Below are positions 35,805-44,983 of a stretch of 64,000 bases of DNA, piece by piece. The notes under the pieces were generated by a model that worked only from the letters and a program-made list of their open reading frames with translations, was not told the DNA's origin and made no database searches. Each line of letters opens with the position of its first letter. The first letter of the stretch is position 1. The position numbers were made by a program, and so were the translations under genes. The DNA lies in the NCBI RefSeq assembly GCF_016820555.1, contig NZ_JADHDW010000002.1, positions 195,736 to 259,735 of the forward strand. Reading direction: 5' to 3'. The stretch is from Bacillus sp. REN10. GTDB lineage: Bacteria > Bacillota > Bacilli > Bacillales > Domibacillaceae.

Positions 35805-37094
35805 ATGAACAGCAATGAAATTTTAGTTAGCCTTGACATCGGTACATCCGCCATAAAGGTCATTATTGGAGAAATGGTTAATGATTCTTTAAATATTATC
35901 GGTGTTGGGAATGTGAAATCTAAAGGGATTCGCAAAGGTTCTGTGGTGGATATAGATGAAACTGTTCATTCCATTAAAAAGGCAATTGAACAGGCTGAAA
36001 GAATGGTTGGTATGGAAATTAAGCAAGTGATTGTGGGCATCGCTGCCAATCATGCACTCTTGCATCCATGCAACGGTGTTGTAGCTGTATCTAGTGAAAA
36101 TAGAGAGATAACAGATGAAGATATTATTAGAGTAATGGATGCTTCTCAAGTGATGTCTATTCCTCCTGATCGTGAAATTATTAATGTCATTCCAAAGCAG
36201 TTTATCGTAGATGGCCTAGATGAAATTACGGATCCAAGAGGAATGATTGGGGTTCGTTTAGAGATGGAAGGTATTATTGTAACAGGCTCTAAAACATTCT
36301 TACATAATACATTACGTTGCGTAGAGCGAGCTGGTTTAGAAATTATGGATATTGTGTTTCAACCACTAGCTGCTGGGGAAATTGCATTATCAAAGGATGA
36401 GCAAAATCTCGGAACCGTTTTAGTGGATATTGGCGGAGGTTCTACAACGGTTTCCATCTTTAATCAAGGCTATTTAAAAGGAGCAGTTGTGTTTCCTATT
36501 GGCGGCGATCATATTACAAAAGATTTATCGATCGGTTTACGCACTTCAACCGAGGATGCAGAGCAAGTGAAGCTAACTCGTGGTCATGCTTTTTATGACT
36601 TGGCATCTGAAGAAGAAGTGTTTAGTGTTCCAATTATAGGTAGTGATCAACATCAGCAATTTAACCAACTTGAAATTTCTGATATTATTGAGGCTAGGTT
36701 AGAAGAAGTATTTGAGATGGTCATTGAAGAATTAAGACATCAAGGAGTTCATGATGTGCCTGGTGGGTTCGTTTTAACTGGGGGGACATCTGCTATACCA
36801 GGTATTCTAGACTTAGCTCAAGATGTATTCCAAAACCGCGTTCGGGTGGCTATTCCGGATTATATCGGTGTACGAGAACCACAATATACAGCAGCAGTTG
36901 GTTTAATTAAGTATGCGTATAAAAATGCTAGATTACAAGGAAGAGATGTAAGCACAACTTTAGAACCGATGAATGCGCCTGAAACGAGGCCAAAAGAAGC
37001 CCCTCAGCCAAAGAAGATAAAACCAGAGAAAACAGAAGATCAAAAATTGACTTCGAAAGTAAAAAAATTCTTCGGCTACTTTTTTGAAGAATAG
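35805..37094 (+). CDS. ftsA: Cell division protein FtsA
   Basis: 429 aa, actin-like ATPase that tethers FtsZ to the membrane. Phosphate-binding LDIGTSAIKVIIGE at the N-terminus, VLVDIGGGSTTVSIF (phosphate 2) and FVLTGGTSAIPGI (adenosine motif). The C-terminal KVKKFFGYFFEE is the amphipathic membrane-targeting helix. ATG with AAAGGAGG upstream. ftsZ follows after 39 bases. Confidence 0.97.
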   Translation: MNSNEILVSLDIGTSAIKVIIGEMVNDSLNIIGVGNVKSKGIRKGSVVDIDETVHSIKKAIEQAERMVGMEIKQVIVGIAANHALLHPCNGVVAVSSENREITDEDIIRVMDASQVMSIPPDREIINVIPKQFIVDGLDEITDPRGMIGVRLEMEGIIVTGSKTFLHNTLRCVERAGLEIMDIVFQPLAAGEIALSKDEQNLGTVLVDIGGGSTTVSIFNQGYLKGAVVFPIGGDHITKDLSIGLRTSTEDAEQVKLTRGHAFYDLASEEEVFSVPIIGSDQHQQFNQLEISDIIEARLEEVFEMVIEELRHQGVHDVPGGFVLTGGTSAIPGILDLAQDVFQNRVRVAIPDYIGVREPQYTAAVGLIKYAYKNARLQGRDVSTTLEPMNAPETRPKEAPQPKKIKPEKTEDQKLTSKVKKFFGYFFEE

Positions 37095-37133
37095 TCACCA
37101 TAGAGAAATAACGACGAATTAGGAGGATTTGTC

Positions 37134-38288
37134 ATGTTGGAGTTTGATACTAATTTAGATTCATTAGCGACGATTAAAGTTATCGGTGTCGGTGGCGGCG
37201 GAAACAATGCTGTAAACCGCATGATTGAACATGGTGTTCAAGGGGTGGAGTTTATTGCTGTCAATACGGATGCGCAAGCATTAAACTTATCCAAAGCAGA
37301 AATAAAAATGCAAATCGGTTCAAAGCTGACGCGCGGACTTGGTGCGGGTGCGAACCCTGAAGTGGGAAAGAAGGCAGCGGAAGAAAGCAAAGAGCAAATT
37401 GAAGAGGCATTACGCGGAGCGGATATGGTATTCGTTACAGCAGGAATGGGTGGGGGAACAGGAACTGGAGCAGCCCCTGTGATTGCTCAAATCTCTAAAG
37501 ATCTTGGAGCATTAACAGTTGGTGTTGTGACACGCCCTTTTACTTTTGAAGGCCGCAAGCGTGCAACACAAGCAGCTGGCGGAATAGAAGCAATGAAGGC
37601 TGCAGTTGATACGTTAATTGTTATTCCGAACGATCGTCTGTTAGAAATTGTTGATAAGAGCACGCCGATGCTTGAAGCCTTTAGAGAAGCAGACAATGTT
37701 CTTCGTCAAGGGGTACAAGGTATTTCCGACTTAATTGCTACTCCAGGATTGATCAATCTTGACTTTGCTGATGTGAAAACAATTATGTCGAATAAAGGAT
37801 CTGCCTTAATGGGAATTGGTGTAGCTTCCGGTGAAAACCGCGCAGCGGAAGCAGCTAAAAAAGCAATTTCTAGTCCATTGCTTGAAACATCTATTGATGG
37901 TGCACAAGGTGTGATCATGAACATTACTGGCGGTACGAACTTAAGTTTATATGAAGTTCAAGAAGCGGCTGACATTGTAGCCTCTGCTTCTGATCAAGAA
38001 GTGAATATGATCTTTGGATCTGTCATTAACGAGAATTTAAAAGATGAGATTGTGGTAACCGTGATTGCAACTGGGTTTAAAGAGTCTGCTCTGCAACAGC
38101 CAAAGCAGCCACGTAGTGGATTTGGTCAAACAAAGCCGCAACAAGCACCGGTTTCTCCAGTCCCGAAGCGAGAAATGAAGCGTGATGAGCCTATCCAACA
38201 GGAGATGCCAACAAGACAGCCTTCCCAACCGGTGGAAGATACCCTTGATATCCCAACCTTCCTTCGCAATCGCAATAGACGCCGATAA
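37134..38288 (+). CDS. ftsZ: Cell division protein FtsZ
   Basis: 384 aa tubulin-like GTPase that forms the Z ring. Signature [17 protein letters not shown] (tubulin G-box), NTDAQAL, and the T7 loop [12 protein letters not shown] variable linker is followed by the conserved tail [13 protein letters not shown] that binds FtsA, SepF and others. ATG with AGGAGG upstream. Confidence 0.98.
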   Translation: MLEFDTNLDSLATIKVIGVGGGGNNAVNRMIEHGVQGVEFIAVNTDAQALNLSKAEIKMQIGSKLTRGLGAGANPEVGKKAAEESKEQIEEALRGADMVFVTAGMGGGTGTGAAPVIAQISKDLGALTVGVVTRPFTFEGRKRATQAAGGIEAMKAAVDTLIVIPNDRLLEIVDKSTPMLEAFREADNVLRQGVQGISDLIATPGLINLDFADVKTIMSNKGSALMGIGVASGENRAAEAAKKAISSPLLETSIDGAQGVIMNITGGTNLSLYEVQEAADIVASASDQEVNMIFGSVINENLKDEIVVTVIATGFKESALQQPKQPRSGFGQTKPQQAPVSPVPKREMKRDEPIQQEMPTRQPSQPVEDTLDIPTFLRNRNRRR

Positions 38289-38329
38289 CACGATAAAGTT
38301 TTATTAATAAATACTTTATAAATGATGGA

Positions 38330-38366
38330 AAAGAGTAGTCCGAAAGGTGCTACTCTTTTCTTTTTA
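38330..38366 (+). terminator. Terminator after ftsZ
   Basis: AAAAGAGTAG/CTACTCTTTT stem with an inner CC-GAAA-GG, followed by CTTTTTATT. Confidence 0.88.
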
Positions 38367-38411
38367 TTATAGGATATTAGTTGTAATTTTGCAATTTTTA
38401 ACCAAAATTTA

Positions 38412-38498
38412 TTTGACAAACTTCGAAAACTTACATGAAAAACTCTTCTTTTTCTCCTCCGAATTATGACAGACTTCTAGTGTCGTGTCCTTTATACT
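38412..38498 (+). promoter_or_regulatory. spoIIG promoter with long spacer and Spo0A-box-like site
   Basis: ATGACAGACTT at 38466-38476 and TTTATACTT with -10 TATACT at 38493-38498 are 21 bases apart. B. subtilis spoIIG has the same unusual layout (TTGACAGACTT, about 22 bases, TATACT), active only with phosphorylated Spo0A. TTTGACA at 38412-38418 is one change from the reverse 0A box TTCGACA, and TGTCGTG (38481) resembles the forward box. The B. subtilis comparison is from memory. Confidence 0.65.
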
Positions 38499-38546
38499 TG
38501 AATCAATTCAGTTGCTAGCCATTAATTTGCTAAAAGGAGGGACGGT

Positions 38547-39473
38547 ATGACCCTTTATTTAGATGCCTTATGGTTGTTAAATTTTTTAGCAGATTGTTTA
38601 TTGCTCTGGATGAGCGCCATATTTTTAAAGCGTTCAGCTAAGTGGTATCGTCTAATTTTAGGCGGGCTACTCGGATCTTTGAGTGTTTTTTTTATCATAA
38701 GCCCTTGGACTGAATTTACTGGACATCCTCTATCTAAATTGGCCTTATCTATCGGTATGGTACTTGTCACATACGGTTTTAAGCGTTGGAAATTTTTCTT
38801 TGCTAATTTAATGGCTCTTTATTTTTCAACTTTTTTGACAGGGGGTATGCTTTTAGGTGCTCATTATTTTATTCAATTCGATATGCAACTAGAATCTGAC
38901 ATGTTTTTAGCGGGTTTACGCGGGGTTGGCGATCCGGTTAGCTGGATATTTGTGATGTTTGGTTTTCCGTTGGCGTGGTATTTTGCGAAAAATAGAATGG
39001 AGGATTTTCAAACAGCTCAAATACAATATGATCAGTTGTTAGAGGTCGCTATTGAAATTAATGGAGTAGTTTTAAACGTGAAAGGTTTAGTAGATACAGG
39101 CAATCAATTACAAGATCCGATTTCGAAAATGCCTGTTATGTTCGTATCAACACAAGGATTAGAAGATCAATTGCCAACTGAAGTGATAGAAGGGGCGAAT
39201 CAGATAGAACGGTTATTCACGGATGAGTTAGGTCTGCCGAGTGAGTGGATGGACAAGATGAGAATCATTCCTGCCAAATCCGTTGGTAAAGCTCAACAGC
39301 TACTGCTCGCTTTTAAGCCGGATAAGGTACAAATAAGCAATGGACATAAGCAAATTGAACTAAATAAAGTATTAATGAGCTTTACGGCAGTACCATTATC
39401 TTCAGATGATCAGTTTTCGTGTATTTTACATCCGAAAATGGTTCTTCCCCTTTCTTATGAAGAAGTTTCTTAA
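38547..39473 (+). CDS. spoIIGA: Sporulation sigma-E factor-processing peptidase SpoIIGA
   Basis: 308 aa. Five N-terminal membrane segments (about residues 1-155), then a cytoplasmic aspartic protease domain with the active Asp in GLVDTGNQLQDPI (about residue 182). It cleaves pro-SigE in the mother cell in response to SpoIIR. Good SD (AAAGGAGGG). sigE follows after 48 bases. Confidence 0.95.
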   Translation: MTLYLDALWLLNFLADCLLLWMSAIFLKRSAKWYRLILGGLLGSLSVFFIISPWTEFTGHPLSKLALSIGMVLVTYGFKRWKFFFANLMALYFSTFLTGGMLLGAHYFIQFDMQLESDMFLAGLRGVGDPVSWIFVMFGFPLAWYFAKNRMEDFQTAQIQYDQLLEVAIEINGVVLNVKGLVDTGNQLQDPISKMPVMFVSTQGLEDQLPTEVIEGANQIERLFTDELGLPSEWMDKMRIIPAKSVGKAQQLLLAFKPDKVQISNGHKQIELNKVLMSFTAVPLSSDDQFSCILHPKMVLPLSYEEVS

Positions 39474-39521
39474 AGCGGTTTCATTCCATTGATATAAATT
39501 TATTAAGAGGGAGGTCACTTT

Positions 39522-40241
39522 ATGAAAAGTCTACGGATAAAAATGACCTATTACTGGTATCGGTTACTGATTAAATTAGGGTTAAAGACGGATGAAATTT
39601 ATTATATTGGCGGCAGCGAAGCTCTTCCACCACCTCTTTCAAGAGATGAGGAGGAAAAACTGTTATCTAAGCTCCCGACTGGAGATCAAGCGGCTAGAGC
39701 CTTGTTGATTGAAAGAAATTTGAGATTAGTCGTCTATATTGCGAGGAAATTTGAAAATACAGGAATTAATATTGAAGATTTAATTAGTATCGGAACAATT
39801 GGATTAATTAAAGCAGTGAATACATTTAATCCGGAAAAGAAGATTAAACTGGCTACGTACGCTTCCCGTTGTATAGAAAATGAAATCTTAATGTATTTAA
39901 GAAGAAATAATAAAATTAGATCGGAAGTTTCTTTTGATGAACCGTTAAATGTAGATTGGGACGGCAATGAATTATTACTCTCAGATGTGTTAGGTACGGA
40001 AAATGATATTATTACGAAAGATATTGAAGCGGGCGTCGATCGAAATTTATTATTCAAAGCGATGGAGCAGTTATCGGACAGGGAGAAACAAATTATGGAA
40101 TTAAGATTCGGTTTAAGGGGCGGTGAAGAGAAAACCCAAAAAGATGTCGCTGATCTTCTTGGAATTTCGCAATCATATATCTCCAGGCTAGAGAAACGAA
40201 TCATTCATCGACTTCAAAAAGAGTTTAATAAAATGGTGTAG
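39522..40241 (+). CDS. sigE: RNA polymerase sporulation sigma factor SigE (pro-form)
   Basis: 239 aa sigma-70 factor for early mother cell genes. Amphipathic basic pro-sequence (residues 1-27, up to the DEIYYIGG site where processing is known in B. subtilis), region 2 ([34 protein letters not shown]) and region 4 ([34 protein letters not shown] helix-turn-helix). GAGGGAGG SD. Same unit as spoIIGA. Confidence 0.98.
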   Translation: MKSLRIKMTYYWYRLLIKLGLKTDEIYYIGGSEALPPPLSRDEEEKLLSKLPTGDQAARALLIERNLRLVVYIARKFENTGINIEDLISIGTIGLIKAVNTFNPEKKIKLATYASRCIENEILMYLRRNNKIRSEVSFDEPLNVDWDGNELLLSDVLGTENDIITKDIEAGVDRNLLFKAMEQLSDREKQIMELRFGLRGGEEKTQKDVADLLGISQSYISRLEKRIIHRLQKEFNKMV

Positions 40242-40260
40242 AGAAAAAGGGCGGTGTTTC

Positions 40261-40520
40261 TTTATCTTCAGCTTGAGGCGCTATCGGCTCGAGGTCAAAA
40301 GGTAAGTCGACCAAAAGGTTAACAAACAACCTTTCAGTCGATTTGCCTTTTGTTTGTCGTCGATGAACGAGTGCCTTCCGCTTTTTGAATGTCTAGCTCG
40401 AGATGCTAGTGGTCTTCCCCCTTCCTCCTTGCGATAAGTCAGCATCGATTTACTAGCGTTTTAACTCATGCGGATTGCTTCAGTCCCTACGTCCCTAAAC
40501 AGCGCTTTCTGCTTTTCTTT
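40261..40520. repeat. Interspersed repeat element with long hairpins between sigE and sigG
   Basis: Fills most of the 350-base gap. Hairpin 40297-40351: outer 15-bp stem AAAAGGTAAGTCGAC/GTCGATTTGCCTTTT with two G-T pairs and inner 7-bp stem AAAGGTT/AACCTTT. A smaller hairpin CTAGC/GCTAG is at 40393-40409. GAGGCGCTA...GGCTCGAGGTC and CTTCCGCTTTTTGAATGTCTAGCTC look like a repeat family I recall from intergenic DNA of many Bacillaceae. No open reading frame of interest. A fragment is at 16791-16839. Confidence 0.55.
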
Positions 40521-40524
40521 TGAT

Positions 40525-40554
40525 GCATAGTTTTCTTTTTGCAGGGGGATACTG
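40525..40554 (+). promoter_or_regulatory. SigF/SigG-type promoter for sigG
   Basis: GCATA at 40525-40529, 15-base spacer, GGGGATACTG at 40545-40554, against SigF consensus GywTA-N15-GGnrAnAnTw. Only the last base differs. B. subtilis sigG is transcribed by SigF in the forespore and by SigG itself, so the site is where it should be, 41 bases ahead of the ATG. Confidence 0.72.
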
Positions 40555-40594
40555 TGGTTGTACAGCAGTTCCTGCAAGGAGGGGATTTTTCATA

Positions 40595-41371
40595 ATGGCA
40601 CGTAATAAAGTTGAGATTTGCGGTGTGGATACTTCGAAACTCCCTGTATTGAAAAATGAAGAAATGAAGGTGTTATTTAAGCGTCTTCAGGCGGGAGAAT
40701 GGTCAGCGCGTGAGACACTTGTCAATGGAAATTTGCGGCTTGTGCTGAGTGTAATCCAGCGCTTTAATAATCGCGGCGAATACGTCGATGATTTGTTTCA
40801 AGTAGGCTGTATTGGTTTGATGAAATCTATAGATAATTTTGATTTAAGTCATAATGTTCGATTTTCTACTTATGCAGTACCGATGATTATTGGTGAAATT
40901 AGAAGGTATTTGAGGGATAACAACCCGATAAGAGTTTCCCGTTCTTTAAGGGACATTGCTTACAAAGCGTTGCAAGTGAGAGAAAGAATCATGACGGAAA
41001 CGTCTAAGGAGCCGACAGCAGAAGAAATTAGTAAAGAGCTCGGCTTAACAAAAGAAGAAGTGGTCTTTGCGCTCGATGCTATTCAAGATCCAGTGTCCTT
41101 ATTTGAGCCGATCTATAACGATGGTGGAGACCCGATATTCGTGATGGATCAATTAAGCGATGAAAGTCACAAAGATACGAACTGGATAGAAGAAATTGCG
41201 TTAAAAGAAGGGTTAAAACGGTTAAATGATCGTGAAAAAATGATTATTCGTAAACGGTTTTATCAAGGGAAAACACAAATGGAAGTGGCAGATGAAATCG
41301 GCATTTCACAAGCACAAGTGTCTAGGCTTGAAAAGGCAGCGATTAAACAAATGAATAAGAATATTAATTAA
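40595..41371 (+). CDS. sigG: RNA polymerase sporulation sigma factor SigG
   Basis: 258 aa, late forespore sigma factor. MARNKVEICGVDTSKLP opening is specific to SigG; region 2 (NLRLVLSVIQRFNNRGE, FSTYAVPMIIGEIRRYLRD) and region 4 (LNDREKMIIRKRFYQGKTQ, EIGISQAQVSRLEK) follow. ATG 40595 with AAGGAGGGGA upstream; the frame continues to 40520 but would cover the promoter. Not preceded by a pro-sequence, unlike SigE. Confidence 0.97.
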   Translation: MARNKVEICGVDTSKLPVLKNEEMKVLFKRLQAGEWSARETLVNGNLRLVLSVIQRFNNRGEYVDDLFQVGCIGLMKSIDNFDLSHNVRFSTYAVPMIIGEIRRYLRDNNPIRVSRSLRDIAYKALQVRERIMTETSKEPTAEEISKELGLTKEEVVFALDAIQDPVSLFEPIYNDGGDPIFVMDQLSDESHKDTNWIEEIALKEGLKRLNDREKMIIRKRFYQGKTQMEVADEIGISQAQVSRLEKAAIKQMNKNIN

Positions 41372-41382
41372 TTATTTCCGTT

Positions 41383-41422
41383 TGACTCTTAAGCGACTTA
41401 CGCAAGAAGAGTCTTATTTTTT
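41383..41422 (+). terminator. Terminator after sigG
   Basis: GACTCTT/AAGAGTC stem with further partial pairing inside, then TTATTTTTTT. Confidence 0.82.
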
Positions 41423-41472
41423 TGTGTCCGCATATAATGAAAACAGTAAATATATGAGCAGGGGGCAAACAA

Positions 41473-41745
41473 GTGAGTAGAATATCAGAATTCCAGCTAA
41501 AAGACATTGTCAACGTTGCCAACGGAAAAAAGCTTGGAAATATTACAGATATTCATTTGAATTTGACAGCGGGCACGATTGATTCCATTGTGATTAGCCG
41601 AGGCGGCAAGATGTTTGGCTTTTTTGGAAAAGAGGAAGAAATCGTTATCCCATGGCCTCAAATTGTTAAAATAGGAGAGGATGTCATTCTCGTTCGCCAT
41701 TCTACGGCTGCTCATTCGACAGAACCACCGTCAAAAGAGGAATAA
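41473..41745 (+). CDS. ylmC: YlmC/YmxH family sporulation protein (PRC-barrel)
   Basis: 90 aa, one PRC-barrel domain (RISEFQLKDIVNVANGKKLGNITDI, then VISRGGKMFGFFGKEEEIVIPW). GTG start with AGGGGG upstream. Family members are sporulation-linked in expression but the molecular role is unknown. Placed as in B. subtilis between sigG and ylmD; ylmA, an ABC ATPase gene found there, is absent. Confidence 0.9.
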   Translation: MSRISEFQLKDIVNVANGKKLGNITDIHLNLTAGTIDSIVISRGGKMFGFFGKEEEIVIPWPQIVKIGEDVILVRHSTAAHSTEPPSKEE

Positions 41746-41758
41746 TTTCTTTTTTCCT

Positions 41759-41775
41759 TGACGTGTCTCACGTCA
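41759..41775. promoter_or_regulatory. Perfect inverted repeat ahead of ylmD
   Basis: TGACGTG-TCT-CACGTCA, 7-bp arms. It overlaps TTGACG (41758-41763), a possible -35, but no good -10 lies at 16-18 bases (TATGTT at 15, TAAACT at 20). It could be an operator; there is no T run, so it is not a terminator. Confidence 0.4.
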
Positions 41776-41816
41776 TTTTATGTTAAACTAGAGGAAAATA
41801 ATCGGGAGTCGAAAAA

Positions 41817-42641
41817 ATGAAGGAACCATTTGTTTCTATTCATAAAAGCGTCTATGTAATTAAAGAATGGCAAGACCGCTCTCCTGGGCTTGTTGCTGGT
41901 TTCACCACAAAAGAGGGAGGAATGAGTGGTGCAGTCTTTAAAAGCTTGAATATGGGGTTTCATGTCGGAGACTGTGTGGAGCATGTATGTGAAAACAGGC
42001 AGCTTTTGAGTAAGACTTTAGATTTTCCGGTATCCAGCTGGGTAGGAGCTGTTCAGACACACGAAGACCGAATTGTAACAGTGGGTGAAAAGGATAAAGG
42101 AAAAGGTGCACTCGATTATCAAACAAGCTTCGAAGCGACAGACGGTTTTTTTACAGATGAGAAAGGGATATTGTTAACATTATGCTATGCTGATTGTGTG
42201 CCTCTTTATTTTTTTTCAAATAAGTTTAACCGAATAGGTACTGCACATGCTGGCTGGAAAGGAACAGTGTCTGGCATCGGGTTGAAGATGGTGAAGAAAT
42301 GGGAGGAAGAAGGTATTCCCCTTCAAGAGATCGAGGTTGTAATTGGACCATCGATATGTGGAGATTGCTATATTGTTGATGATTATGTTATCGACAAAGC
42401 GCGTCAGTGGGAGGAGTCCAATAATGCGCTGTTTTATGCTCCTGTTGACGGAAGAAAAAGCAATTACCATTTGTCCCTGCAGCAGCTCAATAAGTTAATT
42501 TTGATGAAAGCGGGTATTCCGCAAGAAAATATTCAAATGACTCATTATTGTACAAGTTGTCATAGTGAATTCTTTTCTCACCGCCGCGATCTTGGAAAGA
42601 CAGGGAGAATGATGGGGTTCATTGGTTGGAAGGAGAAATAA
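41817..42641 (+). CDS. ylmD: Multicopper polyphenol oxidase/laccase-domain protein (YlmD, PgeF family)
   Basis: 274 aa. YfiH family with [25 protein letters not shown] and [13 protein letters not shown], whose His and Cys residues form the metal site. Family members are reported as purine nucleoside phosphorylases/adenosine deaminases and, in E. coli, as peptidoglycan editing factor. The location beside division genes favours the second, but this is inference. ATG start. ylmE follows after 5 bases. Confidence 0.9.
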   Translation: MKEPFVSIHKSVYVIKEWQDRSPGLVAGFTTKEGGMSGAVFKSLNMGFHVGDCVEHVCENRQLLSKTLDFPVSSWVGAVQTHEDRIVTVGEKDKGKGALDYQTSFEATDGFFTDEKGILLTLCYADCVPLYFFSNKFNRIGTAHAGWKGTVSGIGLKMVKKWEEEGIPLQEIEVVIGPSICGDCYIVDDYVIDKARQWEESNNALFYAPVDGRKSNYHLSLQQLNKLILMKAGIPQENIQMTHYCTSCHSEFFSHRRDLGKTGRMMGFIGWKEK

Positions 42642-42646
42642 ATGTT

Positions 42647-43318
42647 ATGAAAGTAATAGATAATTTAAAAGATATTCAAACCACAATAGAGGAAGCTTGT
42701 CGAAAAGTGGGCAGAAATCGCGATGAAGTTAAATTGATTGCTGTGACAAAATATGTATCCACTGAACGAGCTCAAGAAGCATTAGAAGCAGGAATTGTTC
42801 ATCTCGGCGAAAATAGAGATGAAGGATTGCTGAAAAAATGGGAAGTATTAAAAGAAAAACCGGTTTGGCATTTTATCGGTACTTTACAAACGAGAAAAGT
42901 AAAAAATATTATTGATCATGTCTCATACATACATTCTCTTGACCGCTTATCGCTTGCAGAAGAAATTAATAAGCGAGCGAGCCATCCGATGAATTGTTTG
43001 ATTCAAGTCAATGTATCTGGAGAAGAATCGAAGCATGGTCTGCTTCCGGAAGAGGTGATTCCTTTCGTCGAGCAATTAGCTAAATTAGAGAATGTACATG
43101 TGTGCGGATTAATGACGATGGCGCCTTTAACGGAAGATGAAGATGTATTGCGAAGCTGCTTCAGGCAATTAAAGCAGCTACAAGAACAGGTACAGCAGTT
43201 GAATGTAAGTTATGCCCCTTGCCAAGAATTATCAATGGGAATGAGTAATGACTATGCAATTGCCGTTGAAGAAGGAGCAACTATGATTCGGATCGGTACG
43301 GCTCTTGTTGGTGAATAG
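42647..43318 (+). CDS. ylmE: PLP homeostasis protein, YggS/PROSC family (YlmE)
   Basis: 223 aa, pyridoxal-phosphate binding TIM barrel without a second domain. The PLP Lys is in [11 protein letters not shown], with [10 protein letters not shown] and [24 protein letters not shown] as family signatures. It buffers free PLP. ATG 42647 is used (AAGGAG upstream with long spacing); the frame starting at 42626 lies within ylmD. Confidence 0.94.
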   Translation: MKVIDNLKDIQTTIEEACRKVGRNRDEVKLIAVTKYVSTERAQEALEAGIVHLGENRDEGLLKKWEVLKEKPVWHFIGTLQTRKVKNIIDHVSYIHSLDRLSLAEEINKRASHPMNCLIQVNVSGEESKHGLLPEEVIPFVEQLAKLENVHVCGLMTMAPLTEDEDVLRSCFRQLKQLQEQVQQLNVSYAPCQELSMGMSNDYAIAVEEGATMIRIGTALVGE

Positions 43319-43336
43319 AGTCCGGGAGGTGGAAGG

Positions 43337-43768
43337 ATGGGAATCAAATCTAAATTTAAAGCGTTTTTTCTTTTGGATGATGAGGACTATCAATTAACGG
43401 AAGAAGCAGATACAACAGAATACGAAGAAGCGAAGCAGCCTAAGTCTGCCAAGAAAAATGTGGTGAGTTTGCAAAGTGTACAAAAGGCTTCAAAAGTCAT
43501 TCTTTTTGAACCAAGAGTATTTGCAGAGGCACAGGAAATTGCTGATCATTTAAAGAATAGAAAAGCGGTTATTGTGAATTTGCAACGTATTCAACATGAT
43601 CAAGCGAAGCGAATAGTTGATTTTTTAAGTGGGACGGTCTACGCTATTAGTGGGGAAATTCAACAGTTAGGTCCGAAGATCATTCTTTGTACCCCTGACA
43701 ATGTGGAAGTGTCAGGGAATATATCGCAATTCTTACCTGAGGAAGACATTGATAATTCGAGGTGGTAA
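43337..43768 (+). CDS. sepF: Cell division protein SepF
   Basis: 143 aa. N-terminal amphipathic helix ([15 protein letters not shown]) that binds membrane, acidic linker, and the SepF core ([19 protein letters not shown] to [16 protein letters not shown]) that polymerises into rings and binds the FtsZ tail. Good SD GGGAGGTGG. Overlaps the upstream region of ylmG. Confidence 0.95.
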   Translation: MGIKSKFKAFFLLDDEDYQLTEEADTTEYEEAKQPKSAKKNVVSLQSVQKASKVILFEPRVFAEAQEIADHLKNRKAVIVNLQRIQHDQAKRIVDFLSGTVYAISGEIQQLGPKIILCTPDNVEVSGNISQFLPEEDIDNSRW

Positions 43769-43776
43769 TAAATAAT

Positions 43777-44040
43777 ATGCTAATTGTCGTTGAACTTTTA
43801 ATTAGAGCTATTCAACTTTATTCTTGGGCATTAATTATTTATATTTTAATGTCTTGGTTTCCAAATGCACGAGGAACGAGCATTGGGCAATTTCTAACGA
43901 AAATATGTGAGCCATATTTAGAGCCGTTTAGAAAAATTGTTCCACCGCTTGGCATGCTTGATTTATCTCCACTTGTCGCGTTCTTAGTGCTAAACTTAGC
44001 GACAAAGGGACTGTATCAATTAGCGATGTGGATGATTTAA
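43777..44040 (+). CDS. ylmG: YggT family membrane protein YlmG
   Basis: 87 aa with two membrane segments separated by the family motif [36 protein letters not shown] 43777 with GAGGTGG upstream; GTG 43762 overlaps the end of sepF. Related proteins affect division and nucleoid organisation in cyanobacteria and chloroplasts. Confidence 0.9.
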   Translation: MLIVVELLIRAIQLYSWALIIYILMSWFPNARGTSIGQFLTKICEPYLEPFRKIVPPLGMLDLSPLVAFLVLNLATKGLYQLAMWMI

Positions 44041-44107
44041 TCGTTATGACTGCAAAAGGAGGGAGAAATTGGCCTCCTTTTTTGCATCGATCGAAGGAGT
44101 AAAGATC

Positions 44108-44881
44108 ATGTCCATTTATCAACATTTTCGGCCAGAAGAAAAAGAATTTATTGACCAGGTTCTACAATGGAAAAATGAAGCAGAACAAATGTATGCGCCT
44201 AAGCTAACAGATTTTCTTGATCCTAGAGAACAAGAAATGGTCCAAGCAGTTGTTGGGAGTCAAGGAGAAGTAAAGGTCGTTTTCTTTGGCGGAGCTGCGA
44301 ATACAGAAAGAAAACGGGCACTCATTACACCGGAATACTTTTTTCCTGAAGAGGAAGATTTTCAGGTTGCTTTATATGAAATTTCTTATCCGGAAAAATT
44401 TACATCCATTCAGCATTCACAAATATTAGGAAGTTTAATGGGGGTTGGATTGCGTCGCGGAAAATTTGGCGACATTTTAACAGACGGTCAGCGGTTTCAA
44501 TTTTTGGCGGCAAAGGAAGTCAGTAACTACATTGAATTAAATGTCAGTCATATCGGAAAAGTAGCTGTTCAGTTGCAAGAAAAAGCACTAATACATGCAT
44601 TGACAACAAAGGAAGAATGGAAGGAAATTCATACTACGGTCTCGTCTTTACGGCTTGATGCGATCGTTGCAGCTTTATCCCGTTTATCGCGACAAAAAGT
44701 CCAAACTTTCATCAAATCAGGTATGGTAAAAGTCAATTGGAAAAAAATTGAGGACCCTGCGTTTGAATGTGCAGCAGGAGATGTCTTTTCTGTTCGAGGA
44801 ATAGGTAGGAGCAAATTCTTAGCAAATGAAGGAAAAACAAAGAAGGAAAAATGGCGGATTACATTAGGTATTTTGAAATAA
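44108..44881 (+). CDS. ylmH: S4-domain RNA-binding protein YlmH
   Basis: 257 aa. N-terminal YlmH domain (IYQHFRPEEKEFIDQV, VVFFGGAANTERKRALITPEYF), C-terminal S4 RNA-binding domain (RLDAIVAALSRLSRQKVQTFIKSGMVKVNWKKIEDP). B. subtilis YlmH binds ribosomes and is linked to quality control of obstructed large subunits and to stalling rescue. ATG 44108 with AAGGAG upstream. Together with rqcH at 60720 this gives two quality-control factors in the window. Confidence 0.93.
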   Translation: MSIYQHFRPEEKEFIDQVLQWKNEAEQMYAPKLTDFLDPREQEMVQAVVGSQGEVKVVFFGGAANTERKRALITPEYFFPEEEDFQVALYEISYPEKFTSIQHSQILGSLMGVGLRRGKFGDILTDGQRFQFLAAKEVSNYIELNVSHIGKVAVQLQEKALIHALTTKEEWKEIHTTVSSLRLDAIVAALSRLSRQKVQTFIKSGMVKVNWKKIEDPAFECAAGDVFSVRGIGRSKFLANEGKTKKEKWRITLGILK

Positions 44882-44983
44882 ATTATAAAAGTTTCACAAT
44901 TTTTATCACAAGTGCTTAAAAAACCATTATAATATGTAGCATGATAAAAAAGTTGATTTGAGATCTGTAGTGGAGGTGGGCTA

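Noticed and set aside
39734-40204. Minus-strand open frame of 156 codons opposite sigE
   Set aside because: Lies entirely within sigE, which has all sigma factor regions; low-complexity Ser/Ile content.
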